Shown here in pieces: positions 16,130-24,290 of a DNA stretch of 45,527 nt. Position 1 is the first letter of the stretch. Each line of letters opens with the position of its first letter. Origin of the DNA: a virus; the IMG/VR virus record IMGVR_UViG_3300036761_001572, positions 1 through 45,527 of that record. One strand, written 5' to 3'. Both the position numbers and the translations under genes were made by a program. Under the pieces are notes generated by a model that saw only the letters and a program-made list of their open reading frames with translations, had not been told where the DNA came from and did not search any database.

Positions 16130-19100
16130 TCGCAGACGGAAAACGGACGAGAAGGTCAAGCCTTTTCAGAATGTAGAGTTCCGTAAACCATCTCTTGATG
16201 CCGGGACAATTCAAGAAAGACGCAAGTTCGAGGCGAATCTTAGGAGGTATGGACTTGCCGGGGAAATCGTTACTACGCCTATTCCTGCAGCCGCTACCGC
16301 TATCCAAGATATCACCAATATCACGGTTACGGGTGATGTTGTAACAGGGCCTCCTCCTAGTCCGCAATACTGGGAAAAGGTAGGGGATGATCTCTGGTAC
16401 ACACAGGGGAACGTCTATAGTACGGGTGGGTCCGGCGATACCGCCATTACCGTTGCTCAGGATGCTCATGGGCTTGCTGAGGGTAACGTGGTTAAGTGTA
16501 CGGCGGCAAATACCTATGCCAAGGCGACGGCCGACACGGCGGCAAACGCCGAGGTTGCGGGGATAGTCAGCAAGGTGGCGAACCTCAATAAGTTCTCGTT
16601 GCTCATGGGTGGATATCTTGAGAGCACGAGTGTTCCGGTTGCCACAGCAGGAACCACGGTGTTTCTGTCCCCGACAACGGCAGGGCTTATGACAGTCACG
16701 GCCCCGACCGTTGGTGGCCAAATATCAAAGCCTCTCGGGATCGTGATAGAGAGCGGCGCGAAGATGCTCGTATTCAATATGCGGGGGGTCACGCTCGATA
16801 CCTTAGATCAATCCGACGTTGATGGACTGGGGACCGGCGACAGCCCTACTTGGGTAGGGGCAACGCTTTCCGGCCTTACCGCATCTGTTCCAGTCGTCAC
16901 AAACGGAAGCAAGGCATTGGCATCACAAACCTATGCGAATTTCAAAACAAGCCTCGTATTGGCACAGGCCGATATCCCTGAACTTACCACGGCGTCCGGG
17001 CCGACGTTCGACCACCTGCATATCACCAACACAATAGAATCGGCAGACATTCAGACACTTGGCCCGTGGGTGGACGTCAGGCGGTATGCCTCTTTCGCCG
17101 CCGCCATCACGGCGATCGGTGCAACTGAAACGACCCTGCTTATTCCAACCGCGCAAACAGTTGGAGCGGACGTAACGGTTCCTGAGACCACGACACTCAG
17201 ATTTCTGAGGGGAGGCAAGATAACCGTTAGTGCCGGATACATTGTCACCATAAATGGTCAGATCGAGGCTGGGAGTTTTCAGATATTCTCTGGGGCAGAC
17301 ACATCCAACCTCTTGACCAATGGAGACTTTGCAACTAACGATCTGACCGGATGGGCAGCGGCGGCAGGGTGGTCTGCGGCAACCGGTAAGGCTGTCCACA
17401 ACGGAGCGATTGCCGACACGACTGCACTGGACTCTACCTTTGCCGTCGTTGCCGGAAGAACCTATTGCTTAACATTCGGCATTTCGGGACGAACCGCTGG
17501 AAGCGTTAAGGTTTCTTGTGGTGGGAGAACGTCAGAAAACAAAACAATCGATGCGACCCAGTATAGTTGGAGATTTAAGGCAATGACCACGGCGACCTTA
17601 AAATTTACCCCGACTGCCGACTTTGACGGGGCCATTGATAATGTTGTCCTTATTTCCGGGTCCGTCGTGCTTGGCCCAGTTGCAGGAATAAACGTCCCCG
17701 CACAATGGTTCGGGGCAAGCACATCAAATTCTGCCGAAAGTAACGACATCGCCCTTGAGCAGGCATTGATGTCTGGCCGTTCTTTGTTCTTTTCAAAGGG
17801 CGGTTATTTATTTAGCACTCCCCTTATTGTGCCGGACCACATAAAAATCGCCGGAGAAAGCGTCCATTCGGAAACCTACCTATATTTTACGGGAACGGGA
17901 TCGTATGCCTTAAAGATATGCAACGACGTAGAATTAGAAAACTTCCTTGTCTCGCAAAGTACTGACGTGGTAACGGGTCGGGCAGGGATTTATATCGCGG
18001 AATCCCACAACAGGCTCCGCGATGTCATGGTGTCCGGGTTTAATGTGGGGATTCGATTTCACGGGGGCGGGGATACGGGCTGTGCCTATAACCATATTTA
18101 TTCCCCGCGCTTTTACAGTAATTTTTACGACCTGTATTATAGTACCTCTAACGATGGATGGAGTAACGAAAATCAAGTATTTGGGGGCGATGTTCACGGA
18201 TGCGGAGAGGCTAATTCCTATGCGATATACATTAACCATGACAATGGGTCTGGCGGGCATATCTTAAATGGGAATAGGTTTTTTGGTACATCAATAGAAA
18301 GTGGAACTAAGGCGGGCGTATATTGCGACGGGTGGTATAACGAATGGCATGGATGTAGGTTCGAGAATGGCGGTAACGATATTACTTATGGGGCAAACGC
18401 AAAGGGAAACCTAGTTGTCGGAACAGATGTTGCCGCAATAGTAGATACCCTCAATAAAAACCTATTCATTCGATACACCGGGGCTGGCTTTACCGGCCTT
18501 ACGTTATCCGACCTGACGGCCTCTGTTCCGGTTGTAACCGATGCCAATAAAATATTAACATCCCAGACGTATGCCAACTTTAAGACAAGTTTAGCGATAG
18601 CTCAGTCCGATGTTTCGGGATTGACGACGGCGTCCGGGCCGACGTTCGACCACTTACATCTCACAGATGCTCTTTACGCAGAATCGGCACGTCTAACACA
18701 GCTGGCCACAACTTGCATACTTAATCTATATACCTATTCCGACACGGCAGCTCATTATTGTGCCATTCAAACCTTGAGGTCTCATTCAGATACCGAAGTA
18801 AATGTCGAAACGATCAACGGGGAGGCATTGGCAGGCCTTAATTTTTTCGGAGTAAATACCACACCTGCCGTTGCTCTTGGGGCACGCATCCTAATAGTTC
18901 AAAACGGCGCAGCAGGAACTTATGTTCCTGCGGATATGCAATTTTTCGTTTACGATGCATCTGCTATTCATACCGCATTGTCATTAACTACATCCGGCGG
19001 AGTTCACGTTGGGGGCACGTCCGACGTTGCCGACAACTGCCTGCTGGTGGATGGGACGGGGACGATCACCGGGGCGTTCGGCTGCAACGCCAAGACGGCG

Positions 19101-19241
19101 CAGACGGCCTACGTAAGTGGTGGGGCCGTTGCACCCGGAGCGGGCGCCTTCGGTGCGAGTAGTGCGCCCAATTTCGCGGCCCTGGCGACGTTGGTGGCTA
19201 ATATAAGATTGGCCCTCGTGGCTAATGGGATAATGAGTTAA
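16119..19241 (+). CDS. Tailspike-like protein with beta-helix region
   Basis: This 1040-residue protein looks like a trimeric receptor-binding spike. The first 80 residues probably anchor to the tail. A Gly/Ala/Thr-rich fibre region follows, then residues about 530-790 read as a right-handed beta helix (VELENFLVSQSTDVVTG, NRLRDVMVSGFNVGIRF), the fold of pectate-lyase-like depolymerases. A fibre unit of about 55 residues occurs before and after the helix. The C-terminus ends in LVANIRLALVANGIMS. ATG 16119 was chosen over GTG 16110 because of AAGGG spacing. The carbohydrate target is unknown. Confidence 0.72.
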   Translation: MAIDRRRKTDEKVKPFQNVEFRKPSLDAGTIQERRKFEANLRRYGLAGEIVTTPIPAAATAIQDITNITVTGDVVTGPPPSPQYWEKVGDDLWYTQGNVYSTGGSGDTAITVAQDAHGLAEGNVVKCTAANTYAKATADTAANAEVAGIVSKVANLNKFSLLMGGYLESTSVPVATAGTTVFLSPTTAGLMTVTAPTVGGQISKPLGIVIESGAKMLVFNMRGVTLDTLDQSDVDGLGTGDSPTWVGATLSGLTASVPVVTNGSKALASQTYANFKTSLVLAQADIPELTTASGPTFDHLHITNTIESADIQTLGPWVDVRRYASFAAAITAIGATETTLLIPTAQTVGADVTVPETTTLRFLRGGKITVSAGYIVTINGQIEAGSFQIFSGADTSNLLTNGDFATNDLTGWAAAAGWSAATGKAVHNGAIADTTALDSTFAVVAGRTYCLTFGISGRTAGSVKVSCGGRTSENKTIDATQYSWRFKAMTTATLKFTPTADFDGAIDNVVLISGSVVLGPVAGINVPAQWFGASTSNSAESNDIALEQALMSGRSLFFSKGGYLFSTPLIVPDHIKIAGESVHSETYLYFTGTGSYALKICNDVELENFLVSQSTDVVTGRAGIYIAESHNRLRDVMVSGFNVGIRFHGGGDTGCAYNHIYSPRFYSNFYDLYYSTSNDGWSNENQVFGGDVHGCGEANSYAIYINHDNGSGGHILNGNRFFGTSIESGTKAGVYCDGWYNEWHGCRFENGGNDITYGANAKGNLVVGTDVAAIVDTLNKNLFIRYTGAGFTGLTLSDLTASVPVVTDANKILTSQTYANFKTSLAIAQSDVSGLTTASGPTFDHLHLTDALYAESARLTQLATTCILNLYTYSDTAAHYCAIQTLRSHSDTEVNVETINGEALAGLNFFGVNTTPAVALGARILIVQNGAAGTYVPADMQFFVYDASAIHTALSLTTSGGVHVGGTSDVADNCLLVDGTGTITGAFGCNAKTAQTAYVSGGAVAPGAGAFGASSAPNFAALATLVANIRLALVANGIMS
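16872..17031 (+). repeat. Fibre-unit repeat, first copy
   Basis: This in-frame segment encodes LTASVPVV, SQTYANFKTSL and LTTASGPTFDHLH and recurs near 18496-18669. A 27-base core is identical between 16989-17015 and 18627-18653, while the rest has drifted. It marks a duplicated fibre module on either side of the beta helix. Confidence 0.85.
18496..18669 (+). repeat. Fibre-unit repeat, second copy
   Basis: This is the second copy of the fibre unit, downstream of the beta-helix region. It keeps SQTYANFKTSL and TTASGPTFDHLHL with many silent changes from the first copy, so selection has kept the protein while the DNA diverged, apart from the identical 27-base core. Confidence 0.85.
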
Positions 19242-19243
19242 CC

Positions 19244-19309
19244 ATGATAACATTACTGAATAATATCAGACTCGCGTTGCTGGCAAATGGAATTGCGGTG
19301 AATGCATGA
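19244..19309 (+). CDS. 21-residue ORF copying the tailspike C-terminus
   Basis: This begins two bases after the tailspike stop and reads MITLLNNIRLALLANGIAVNA. It resembles the last residues of the tailspike (LVANIRLALVANGIMS). It could be a tiny expressed peptide or the remnant of a duplicated fibre end. No clear ribosome site is present; its stop overlaps the next ATG. Confidence 0.4.
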   Translation: MITLLNNIRLALLANGIAVNA

Positions 19310-19383
19310 TACAAGATGACAAGATCGGGATAGGCTTCGGGCGGCTCGCGCCGATGGACGAGTTCGGCATGTTCGACGGGTGA
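19306..19383 (+). CDS. 25-residue ORF, possible fibre-module remnant
   Basis: This reads MIQDDKIGIGFGRLAPMDE and ends FGMFDG. It starts by ATGA overlap with the previous mini ORF. The composition is protein-like and in-frame coupling suggests translation, but no function is known. It may be part of a transferable fibre tip cassette. The gap to 19418 holds only an AT-rich leader with AAGGA. Confidence 0.35.
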   Translation: MIQDDKIGIGFGRLAPMDEFGMFDG

Positions 19384-19417
19384 GAATGATTAATTATTTA
19401 GAATTAAGGAAAAATAA

Positions 19418-20440
19418 ATGCCAAGCGCAATAACATTTTCAGCGGGCGGTGGGGCTGGAGCGCCTACGGATGCCAAGTATATCGTTCAGGAAGCGAACAC
19501 CTCGCTGTCTGCCGAGCAGTCCCTGGGCGCACTTGCCACGGGGATGGTGAAGAACACGACGACGGCAGGTGTCGGGGTGCTGTCCATCGGTACGGCAGGG
19601 ACAGACTTTGAGGGTGGGCTAGGTAATCCTGCCGGCAATGGGTATGTTCTGCAATCGACGACGGCAGGTGTCAGGTCATGGGTCGCTCCCGCCGCCGCTA
19701 CGACGGCATGGCCCATAGGATCGGTATTCCTTTCCGTCGTTGCGACTAACCCGGCAACGCTTCTCGGTTTTGGGACGTGGACTCAAATAGCCGGAGGGAA
19801 GTTCCTTGTCGGGCAAACCGGCGGGGACGCAGACTTTGATGTGGCGGAAGATACCGGCGGAGCGAAGACCAAAAACCTCAGCCACGTTCACCATATCGAT
19901 AAATGGACGAATAACGAGGCAACACACACGCACGGGAACGGTACTTTGGTTAATGCGGCGGAGGCGGCGCACACGCACGCGATTGGGACGCTGAGTGTCA
20001 ACTCTGAGGCGGCGCATCGCCACGAATTTAGTACGGGCTTATCTACGGGTAGTGCTGGAGCGCACGTGCACTCTGTCAACCCGCCGAGCACGACATCAGG
20101 CGGTCCTAGTGCATATCAAGATTTGGGTTATACGGCTGGAACAGTAAACGTAGCCACATATAACCATACCCACGATACGAACATCAGCGCTTTCAATTCA
20201 GCCTCTGACGGAGCGCACACCCATGCTTTTGCGGGCGACACTAAGGCGATATCGCATACTCACGGCTTGTCGGGGGCTCCGGGTGCAGGGTCTTCCCATA
20301 ATCATTCCATCAGCGGTGCAACAGCGGCAGGGGCGGCACATGGTCACCGACTCCACGAAGATTCTGAATCGGCAGGAAACGCAAGCCAGGACATACTTCC
20401 GCCTTGGTTTACGGTTTACATGTTTAAGAGGACTGCATGA
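19418..20440 (+). CDS. Tail fibre with baseplate/collar-type tip
   Basis: This 340-residue protein has a fibre region (residues 1-100) followed by a tip starting GFGTWTQIAGGKFLVGQ near residue 116 and ending DILPPWFTVYMFKRTA, a pattern found in T4 gp10/gp12-like fibre tips. Between them lie many HxH pairs (HTHGNGT, AHTHAIGT, AHVHS), which in T4 short and long fibres bind metal ions along the trimer axis. It likely binds host receptors. It lies between the tailspike and a glycosidase-like gene, and its stop overlaps the next start. Confidence 0.75.
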   Translation: MPSAITFSAGGGAGAPTDAKYIVQEANTSLSAEQSLGALATGMVKNTTTAGVGVLSIGTAGTDFEGGLGNPAGNGYVLQSTTAGVRSWVAPAAATTAWPIGSVFLSVVATNPATLLGFGTWTQIAGGKFLVGQTGGDADFDVAEDTGGAKTKNLSHVHHIDKWTNNEATHTHGNGTLVNAAEAAHTHAIGTLSVNSEAAHRHEFSTGLSTGSAGAHVHSVNPPSTTSGGPSAYQDLGYTAGTVNVATYNHTHDTNISAFNSASDGAHTHAFAGDTKAISHTHGLSGAPGAGSSHNHSISGATAAGAAHGHRLHEDSESAGNASQDILPPWFTVYMFKRTA

Positions 20441-21480
20441 GAAAAATAATTTATGGCTTGCTTTGCCTTCTGGGTGACCCGCGTTTCCTGACATACGACG
20501 GGGCGACAGGCAAGTGGAATTTGCAAGAGAAAGCGCTGGACTCGCACCTTGCCAAGATACATGCTGCCGGAGCGATAGGGATTCGGATCCTGCCGTGGGA
20601 ACCGTGGGAGATGCACCCCTACGGCATCAAATCGCAGTTCCAGCCCTACGCCGCCCTCGGCAGCAAATACGATCTGAGCAAGAAAAACACCTATTACAAA
20701 CCTATTGTTCGCAGGGCCGTTGAGATAGCCAAGAAAAACGGAATGAAAACATGGTGGTGCATGTTTGACAACTGTCAATTTGGTGGAACCTATAAGAGGT
20801 GGTCGCCATGGGTGAACAACGTGCAGGGAATCACGACGGTCTATGAGAAGAAGGCTTGGCCTTATCTCCGTGCATTTTGGGAAGATTGTATCGCGCTGTT
20901 TGCCGGTCTCGATGTCCGCTATTGTTGGGCGAACGAAGGGAACAAGCCCGGCATGGTGGACATTGTCCAGAATGTTATTTTCCCGATGATAAAAAAGCTC
21001 ACCCTCGACCCGAAGAAGATGACCTACGGAGCGACGATGGAACCTGCCGAATACGTCAACGGGGTATACCTGGACACGAATGACGTCCAGAGTAAGTTGA
21101 AGGGAATGACCGAGGATGCGTTTGACAAAGCGACGAAGCTCGCCATCTGGCGGGAAGTTCACGGCATCGGCGGGAAAGGCTATCCGGCCAGGCCGAATCA
21201 GCTCGACCAGGCTATCGTTTCATGGGCGCGAAAACGTAACAATGGTATCCGCATCTGGCTATCCGATGATGGCGTCTGGGACGGTGACTCGCTTTGCGAT
21301 ACCGAATTCTATCTGGGCAAGTTGCGGCGACGGCCATCGGCAACTCGTTGGGCTGAGATCGTTAAAGCAACGAAGGGCTACGGTAACGACTTCACCTACG
21401 AACACTTGCCGAAGGGAACGAACGACGTTTGCCAAGTAGCGACGATCAAGGCCATCCATAAGGCAATCTATGGGAGTTAA
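20437..21480 (+). CDS. TIM-barrel glycoside hydrolase-like protein
   Basis: The 347-residue product reads like a (beta/alpha)8 glycosidase of the broad GH5/clan A type: AGAIGIRILPWEPWEMH early, a middle segment MKTWWCMFDNCQF, then YCWANEGNKPG with N166-E167 in the place of the conserved Asn-Glu acid/base pair. The partner nucleophile cannot be placed with confidence. It starts by four-base overlap with the tail fibre gene, so it may be a virion-attached enzyme that trims surface sugars. No signal peptide is evident. Confidence 0.6.
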   Translation: MRKIIYGLLCLLGDPRFLTYDGATGKWNLQEKALDSHLAKIHAAGAIGIRILPWEPWEMHPYGIKSQFQPYAALGSKYDLSKKNTYYKPIVRRAVEIAKKNGMKTWWCMFDNCQFGGTYKRWSPWVNNVQGITTVYEKKAWPYLRAFWEDCIALFAGLDVRYCWANEGNKPGMVDIVQNVIFPMIKKLTLDPKKMTYGATMEPAEYVNGVYLDTNDVQSKLKGMTEDAFDKATKLAIWREVHGIGGKGYPARPNQLDQAIVSWARKRNNGIRIWLSDDGVWDGDSLCDTEFYLGKLRRRPSATRWAEIVKATKGYGNDFTYEHLPKGTNDVCQVATIKAIHKAIYGS

Positions 21481-21482
21481 AC

Positions 21483-21812
21483 ATGGCAAGTTTTGTCATT
21501 TCGGACGCAGTCGTTATAGCGGTTACAGGACTTTTGGCAAAGGAGGTCGGTTTGTTATTTCTTAAATTCAAGGGCAGGAAAAAGGAGAACGGGAAGAATA
21601 ACTTCAGGGGACTCCTTGAGGACATACGCGGTCAGGGGAAGGTTACGTTGGACAAGGTTGCAGGCATAGAAAGAGACCAAGTGGATATCAAGGTTACATT
21701 GAAGGGCGTGACAACCGAGATGGTAAATTTCAAAGACAAGTGCATCGAACAAGATGACCGGTTGGATCAGCTCGACCAACGCATTTTCGATCACATCAAG
21801 GCAGGAGGTTAA
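21483..21812 (+). CDS. Small membrane protein with coiled coil
   Basis: This 109-residue protein has a hydrophobic N-terminal segment (residues 6-27, VVIAVTGLLAKEVGLLFLKF) followed by a basic patch and a coiled coil ending in DRLDQLDQRIFDHIKAGG. The layout resembles XhlA-like phage membrane proteins, but I cannot assign it. It lies two bases after the glycosidase-like gene. Confidence 0.55.
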   Translation: MASFVISDAVVIAVTGLLAKEVGLLFLKFKGRKKENGKNNFRGLLEDIRGQGKVTLDKVAGIERDQVDIKVTLKGVTTEMVNFKDKCIEQDDRLDQLDQRIFDHIKAGG

Positions 21813-21814
21813 TC

Positions 21815-22222
21815 ATGTGGGAAATTATAATGGCTCTTTTGGGAACATTGCTTCCGGCACTCTTTCCGGGAAGCAAGGAAGATCGATCGACGACCTCCAC
21901 GGGGAATACCACGGGAACCACGTCCACGACGATACCGGCATGGAAACCGAAGGACCCCGGATATGCCATGTTGAGCCCGGCGCTCCTAAGTATCCTCTCG
22001 CAGAATTACGGGAGACTTAGCGGAGCAGGATTTCCGGGCGGAGCGGGGATAGGGAACGACTGGATATCGGGGATCGTGGATACCCTGAAGAACGCTCAGG
22101 GGGATATTTTTAAGGGTTACAATGATCCGGCGACCCCGGCGGTTCCGGTGGCGCAAACCCCCGTGGAGAAAGCCGAAGAGATCCGAAAAGCGTTAACGCG
22201 GAAGATGCTCAGGAAATCGTAA
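21815..22222 (+). CDS. Hypothetical virion-type protein
   Basis: I do not recognise this 135-residue protein. A short hydrophobic N-terminus (residues 1-18) is followed by a Thr/Ser/Gly-rich linker and a helical C-terminal part (EKAEEIRKALTRKMLRKS). AGGAGG lies upstream of the ATG. The next genes are of ejection type, so it may be a minor internal or tail-tip protein. Confidence 0.55.
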   Translation: MWEIIMALLGTLLPALFPGSKEDRSTTSTGNTTGTTSTTIPAWKPKDPGYAMLSPALLSILSQNYGRLSGAGFPGGAGIGNDWISGIVDTLKNAQGDIFKGYNDPATPAVPVAQTPVEKAEEIRKALTRKMLRKS

Positions 22223-22234
22223 CAGGAGGATATC

Positions 22235-23881
22235 GTGGCATACTACCTTGGAAAGCAAACAACGGCACCGGCGACAACCGCACAGGGTCAGGCGGCTAAG
22301 CCCGTCACTCCGGTTTCCGGAGCGATACCGGAATGTATAAAGCATTGCGACTCAGACCTTGCGACGTGTCTGGTCGATGCCTCCACCTTTGAGGAGAAAC
22401 AGGCTTGCAGGACGGCAGCCGCAAGTTGCAGGACGAACTGCGGGGAGCAAGTAAATGCCGCTACTCCGGCAGTGAATGTTCCTTCTCCGGCTACCACGAC
22501 TCCGACTACTACGGGAGCTACGCCAACCGACCAGGGAGGGTTAGTCCAACCCCCAGCGGGGCCAACCGTTCCCTTAGGCGTTACCTGCACGGATGCCGAT
22601 TGCGTAGCAAAACACGGAGCCGGATGGCATTGTGAGAACGGATATTGCGTTCCCTCGCCCCTTAACCCTTGGGATTTAAGCCCTTGCCCTAAGGGTGGAG
22701 GGTATATAAGACCCATCAACGGACAATGTCCCGGCGGGTATTCTAGTGTTAAGGCCCCCCAGACAGGAGAATGGTGGTGTTGTCCAGGAAAAATAACCAA
22801 GAAATGTCAAGACGATGCTGAATGTATAAAGACACATGGAGCCGGATGGAAGTGTGGATCTGACGGAAAGTGCTATGCCGAAACGTGTACGAAAAACGAG
22901 AATTGTAAAGCAGGGGAAGAGTGTATAGATGGGAAATGTAAAAAGACTACCCCTAAATGCGTACCCGGAACAGCCTGTACTACTGCCAATATCCTGAGTA
23001 CGTGCCCAGGTGGAACATGTAAGGACGGGAAGTGCACGTGTCCGGAGGAACCGCCGGAACTAGATCATACCTGTAAGGAAGGAAAGGCCTGTGTTACGCC
23101 GGCGCAATGCGGGACCGGGACGTGCGAGGGCTTAAACGACCCGATTAATCCTAAACTTGGATATCGTTCCGGAATATGTCGGTGCGGGACTACGGGATGC
23201 CCCGAAGGGACTGGAGGAACCGCACTTGAAGGATGCCCTTGCGGAACCCTATACAACACATTAACCGGAACATGCGCCACGGGATATAAGTTCGTCAAAA
23301 GGAAATATACGGGCGATTCGAAAGATTGGGCGAAAGAAATTCCATATAAAACAGGAGCCGTAGGAACCTGCGAGTGCGAGAAGTGGATTACTCCTGGTGG
23401 CGGAGATGGAGACCTCGGCGAGTATCAATACCCTACCGGGATGCAGGAACTTATGACTCTTCTTCTTGGACGCGGTAAGGAACTCATGGGGATGCCCCTC
23501 GGGTACAGTCAACAGGCTCAGGATGCACTGTTCGGCAAAGGATTCGAGAACGTTCGAAAGCAAATCAATCCGACGAGGGAAGCGGTCAATAAGACGCTCG
23601 CAAGCCAGGGGATGCTCGGGACGGGTGCGGCGGCAGATCAGATGGGTGACTTGGCCTGGAACTCAGAGAACTCCATAACCGACTTGGCGAGAACGCTTTT
23701 CGTCGGGAACGAAGAGAAGAAGAAGGCTGATCTTCTAGACTATACGCAAGCAAGTCAGTCGATCCTTGGCGGCGGCATGAGCTACGAACAGTTGCTGGAA
23801 AGCATTAATTCGGGCAGGAGGGGAGAAGGGAACGCCGCCCTTCTTATGCTCCTGCAACTTCTATCACAACTAGGAGGATAA
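22235..23881 (+). CDS. Very cysteine-rich virion-type protein
   Basis: This 548-residue protein has about 40 cysteines, all between residues 34 and 380. They fall in short repeated units such as DADCVAKHGAGWHCENGYC and DAECIKTHGAGWKCGSDGKC, plus CKAGEECIDGKCKK and CTCPEEPP units, resembling small disulphide-knotted domains of secreted eukaryotic proteins. The C-terminal 150 residues have no cysteine and read as helical phage internal-protein sequence (PTREAVNKTLASQGMLGTGA). It uses GTG with AGGAGG. Disulphides would form only outside the cytoplasm, so it is probably exposed on the virion or delivered on infection. Function unknown. Confidence 0.7.
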   Translation: MAYYLGKQTTAPATTAQGQAAKPVTPVSGAIPECIKHCDSDLATCLVDASTFEEKQACRTAAASCRTNCGEQVNAATPAVNVPSPATTTPTTTGATPTDQGGLVQPPAGPTVPLGVTCTDADCVAKHGAGWHCENGYCVPSPLNPWDLSPCPKGGGYIRPINGQCPGGYSSVKAPQTGEWWCCPGKITKKCQDDAECIKTHGAGWKCGSDGKCYAETCTKNENCKAGEECIDGKCKKTTPKCVPGTACTTANILSTCPGGTCKDGKCTCPEEPPELDHTCKEGKACVTPAQCGTGTCEGLNDPINPKLGYRSGICRCGTTGCPEGTGGTALEGCPCGTLYNTLTGTCATGYKFVKRKYTGDSKDWAKEIPYKTGAVGTCECEKWITPGGGDGDLGEYQYPTGMQELMTLLLGRGKELMGMPLGYSQQAQDALFGKGFENVRKQINPTREAVNKTLASQGMLGTGAAADQMGDLAWNSENSITDLARTLFVGNEEKKKADLLDYTQASQSILGGGMSYEQLLESINSGRRGEGNAALLMLLQLLSQLGG

Positions 23882-23882
23882 A

Positions 23883-24281
23883 ATGAATACCTACGCTTCA
23901 AAAATGCTCGATCTTTTGAATCGCACAGGGCAGCCCGAGACCCAGACAACGACCTCGTCCGGCACGTCAAACCAGACGGTTGTTCCACCGAAGCCGGGGA
24001 TCAACATCGGTAACCTGATGCTGATGTTGATGATGGCGATGGACAAAAACAAGAATAAAGCCCAGGACAACGGAAAGTCCGAGGAGAAGTCCGAGGAAAA
24101 GTACCCCGGGTCCGATACAGACAATCCCTGGGGAAGTAATTTCAAGAATCCCGAGAACGAAATGACCCCATCCAGCGTTCCGGCGGGCATGATGGGTTCC
24201 GTCATCAACGGGAATTCCCCGAATCTTACGGTGGAGATGCTTATGAAGCTTCTGGGATTCGGAAAAATTCACGGTATCTAG
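23883..24281 (+). CDS. Hypothetical Met-rich protein
   Basis: I do not recognise this 132-residue protein. It has a Thr/Ser/Pro linker, a methionine-rich hydrophobic stretch (GNLMLMLMMAMDKNKNK, around residues 43-60), a charged repeat (SEEKSEEK) and a second Met-rich end (VEMLMKLLGFG). These hydrophobic patches may contact membrane. It starts one base after the previous stop with AGGAGG, between two virion-type genes. Confidence 0.6.
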   Translation: MNTYASKMLDLLNRTGQPETQTTTSSGTSNQTVVPPKPGINIGNLMLMLMMAMDKNKNKAQDNGKSEEKSEEKYPGSDTDNPWGSNFKNPENEMTPSSVPAGMMGSVINGNSPNLTVEMLMKLLGFGKIHGI

Positions 24282-24290
24282 GAGGCTCTC

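Noticed and set aside
20416-21162. A 248-residue leftward ORF
   Set aside because: Antisense to the glycosidase-like gene, which has clear motifs and coupling.
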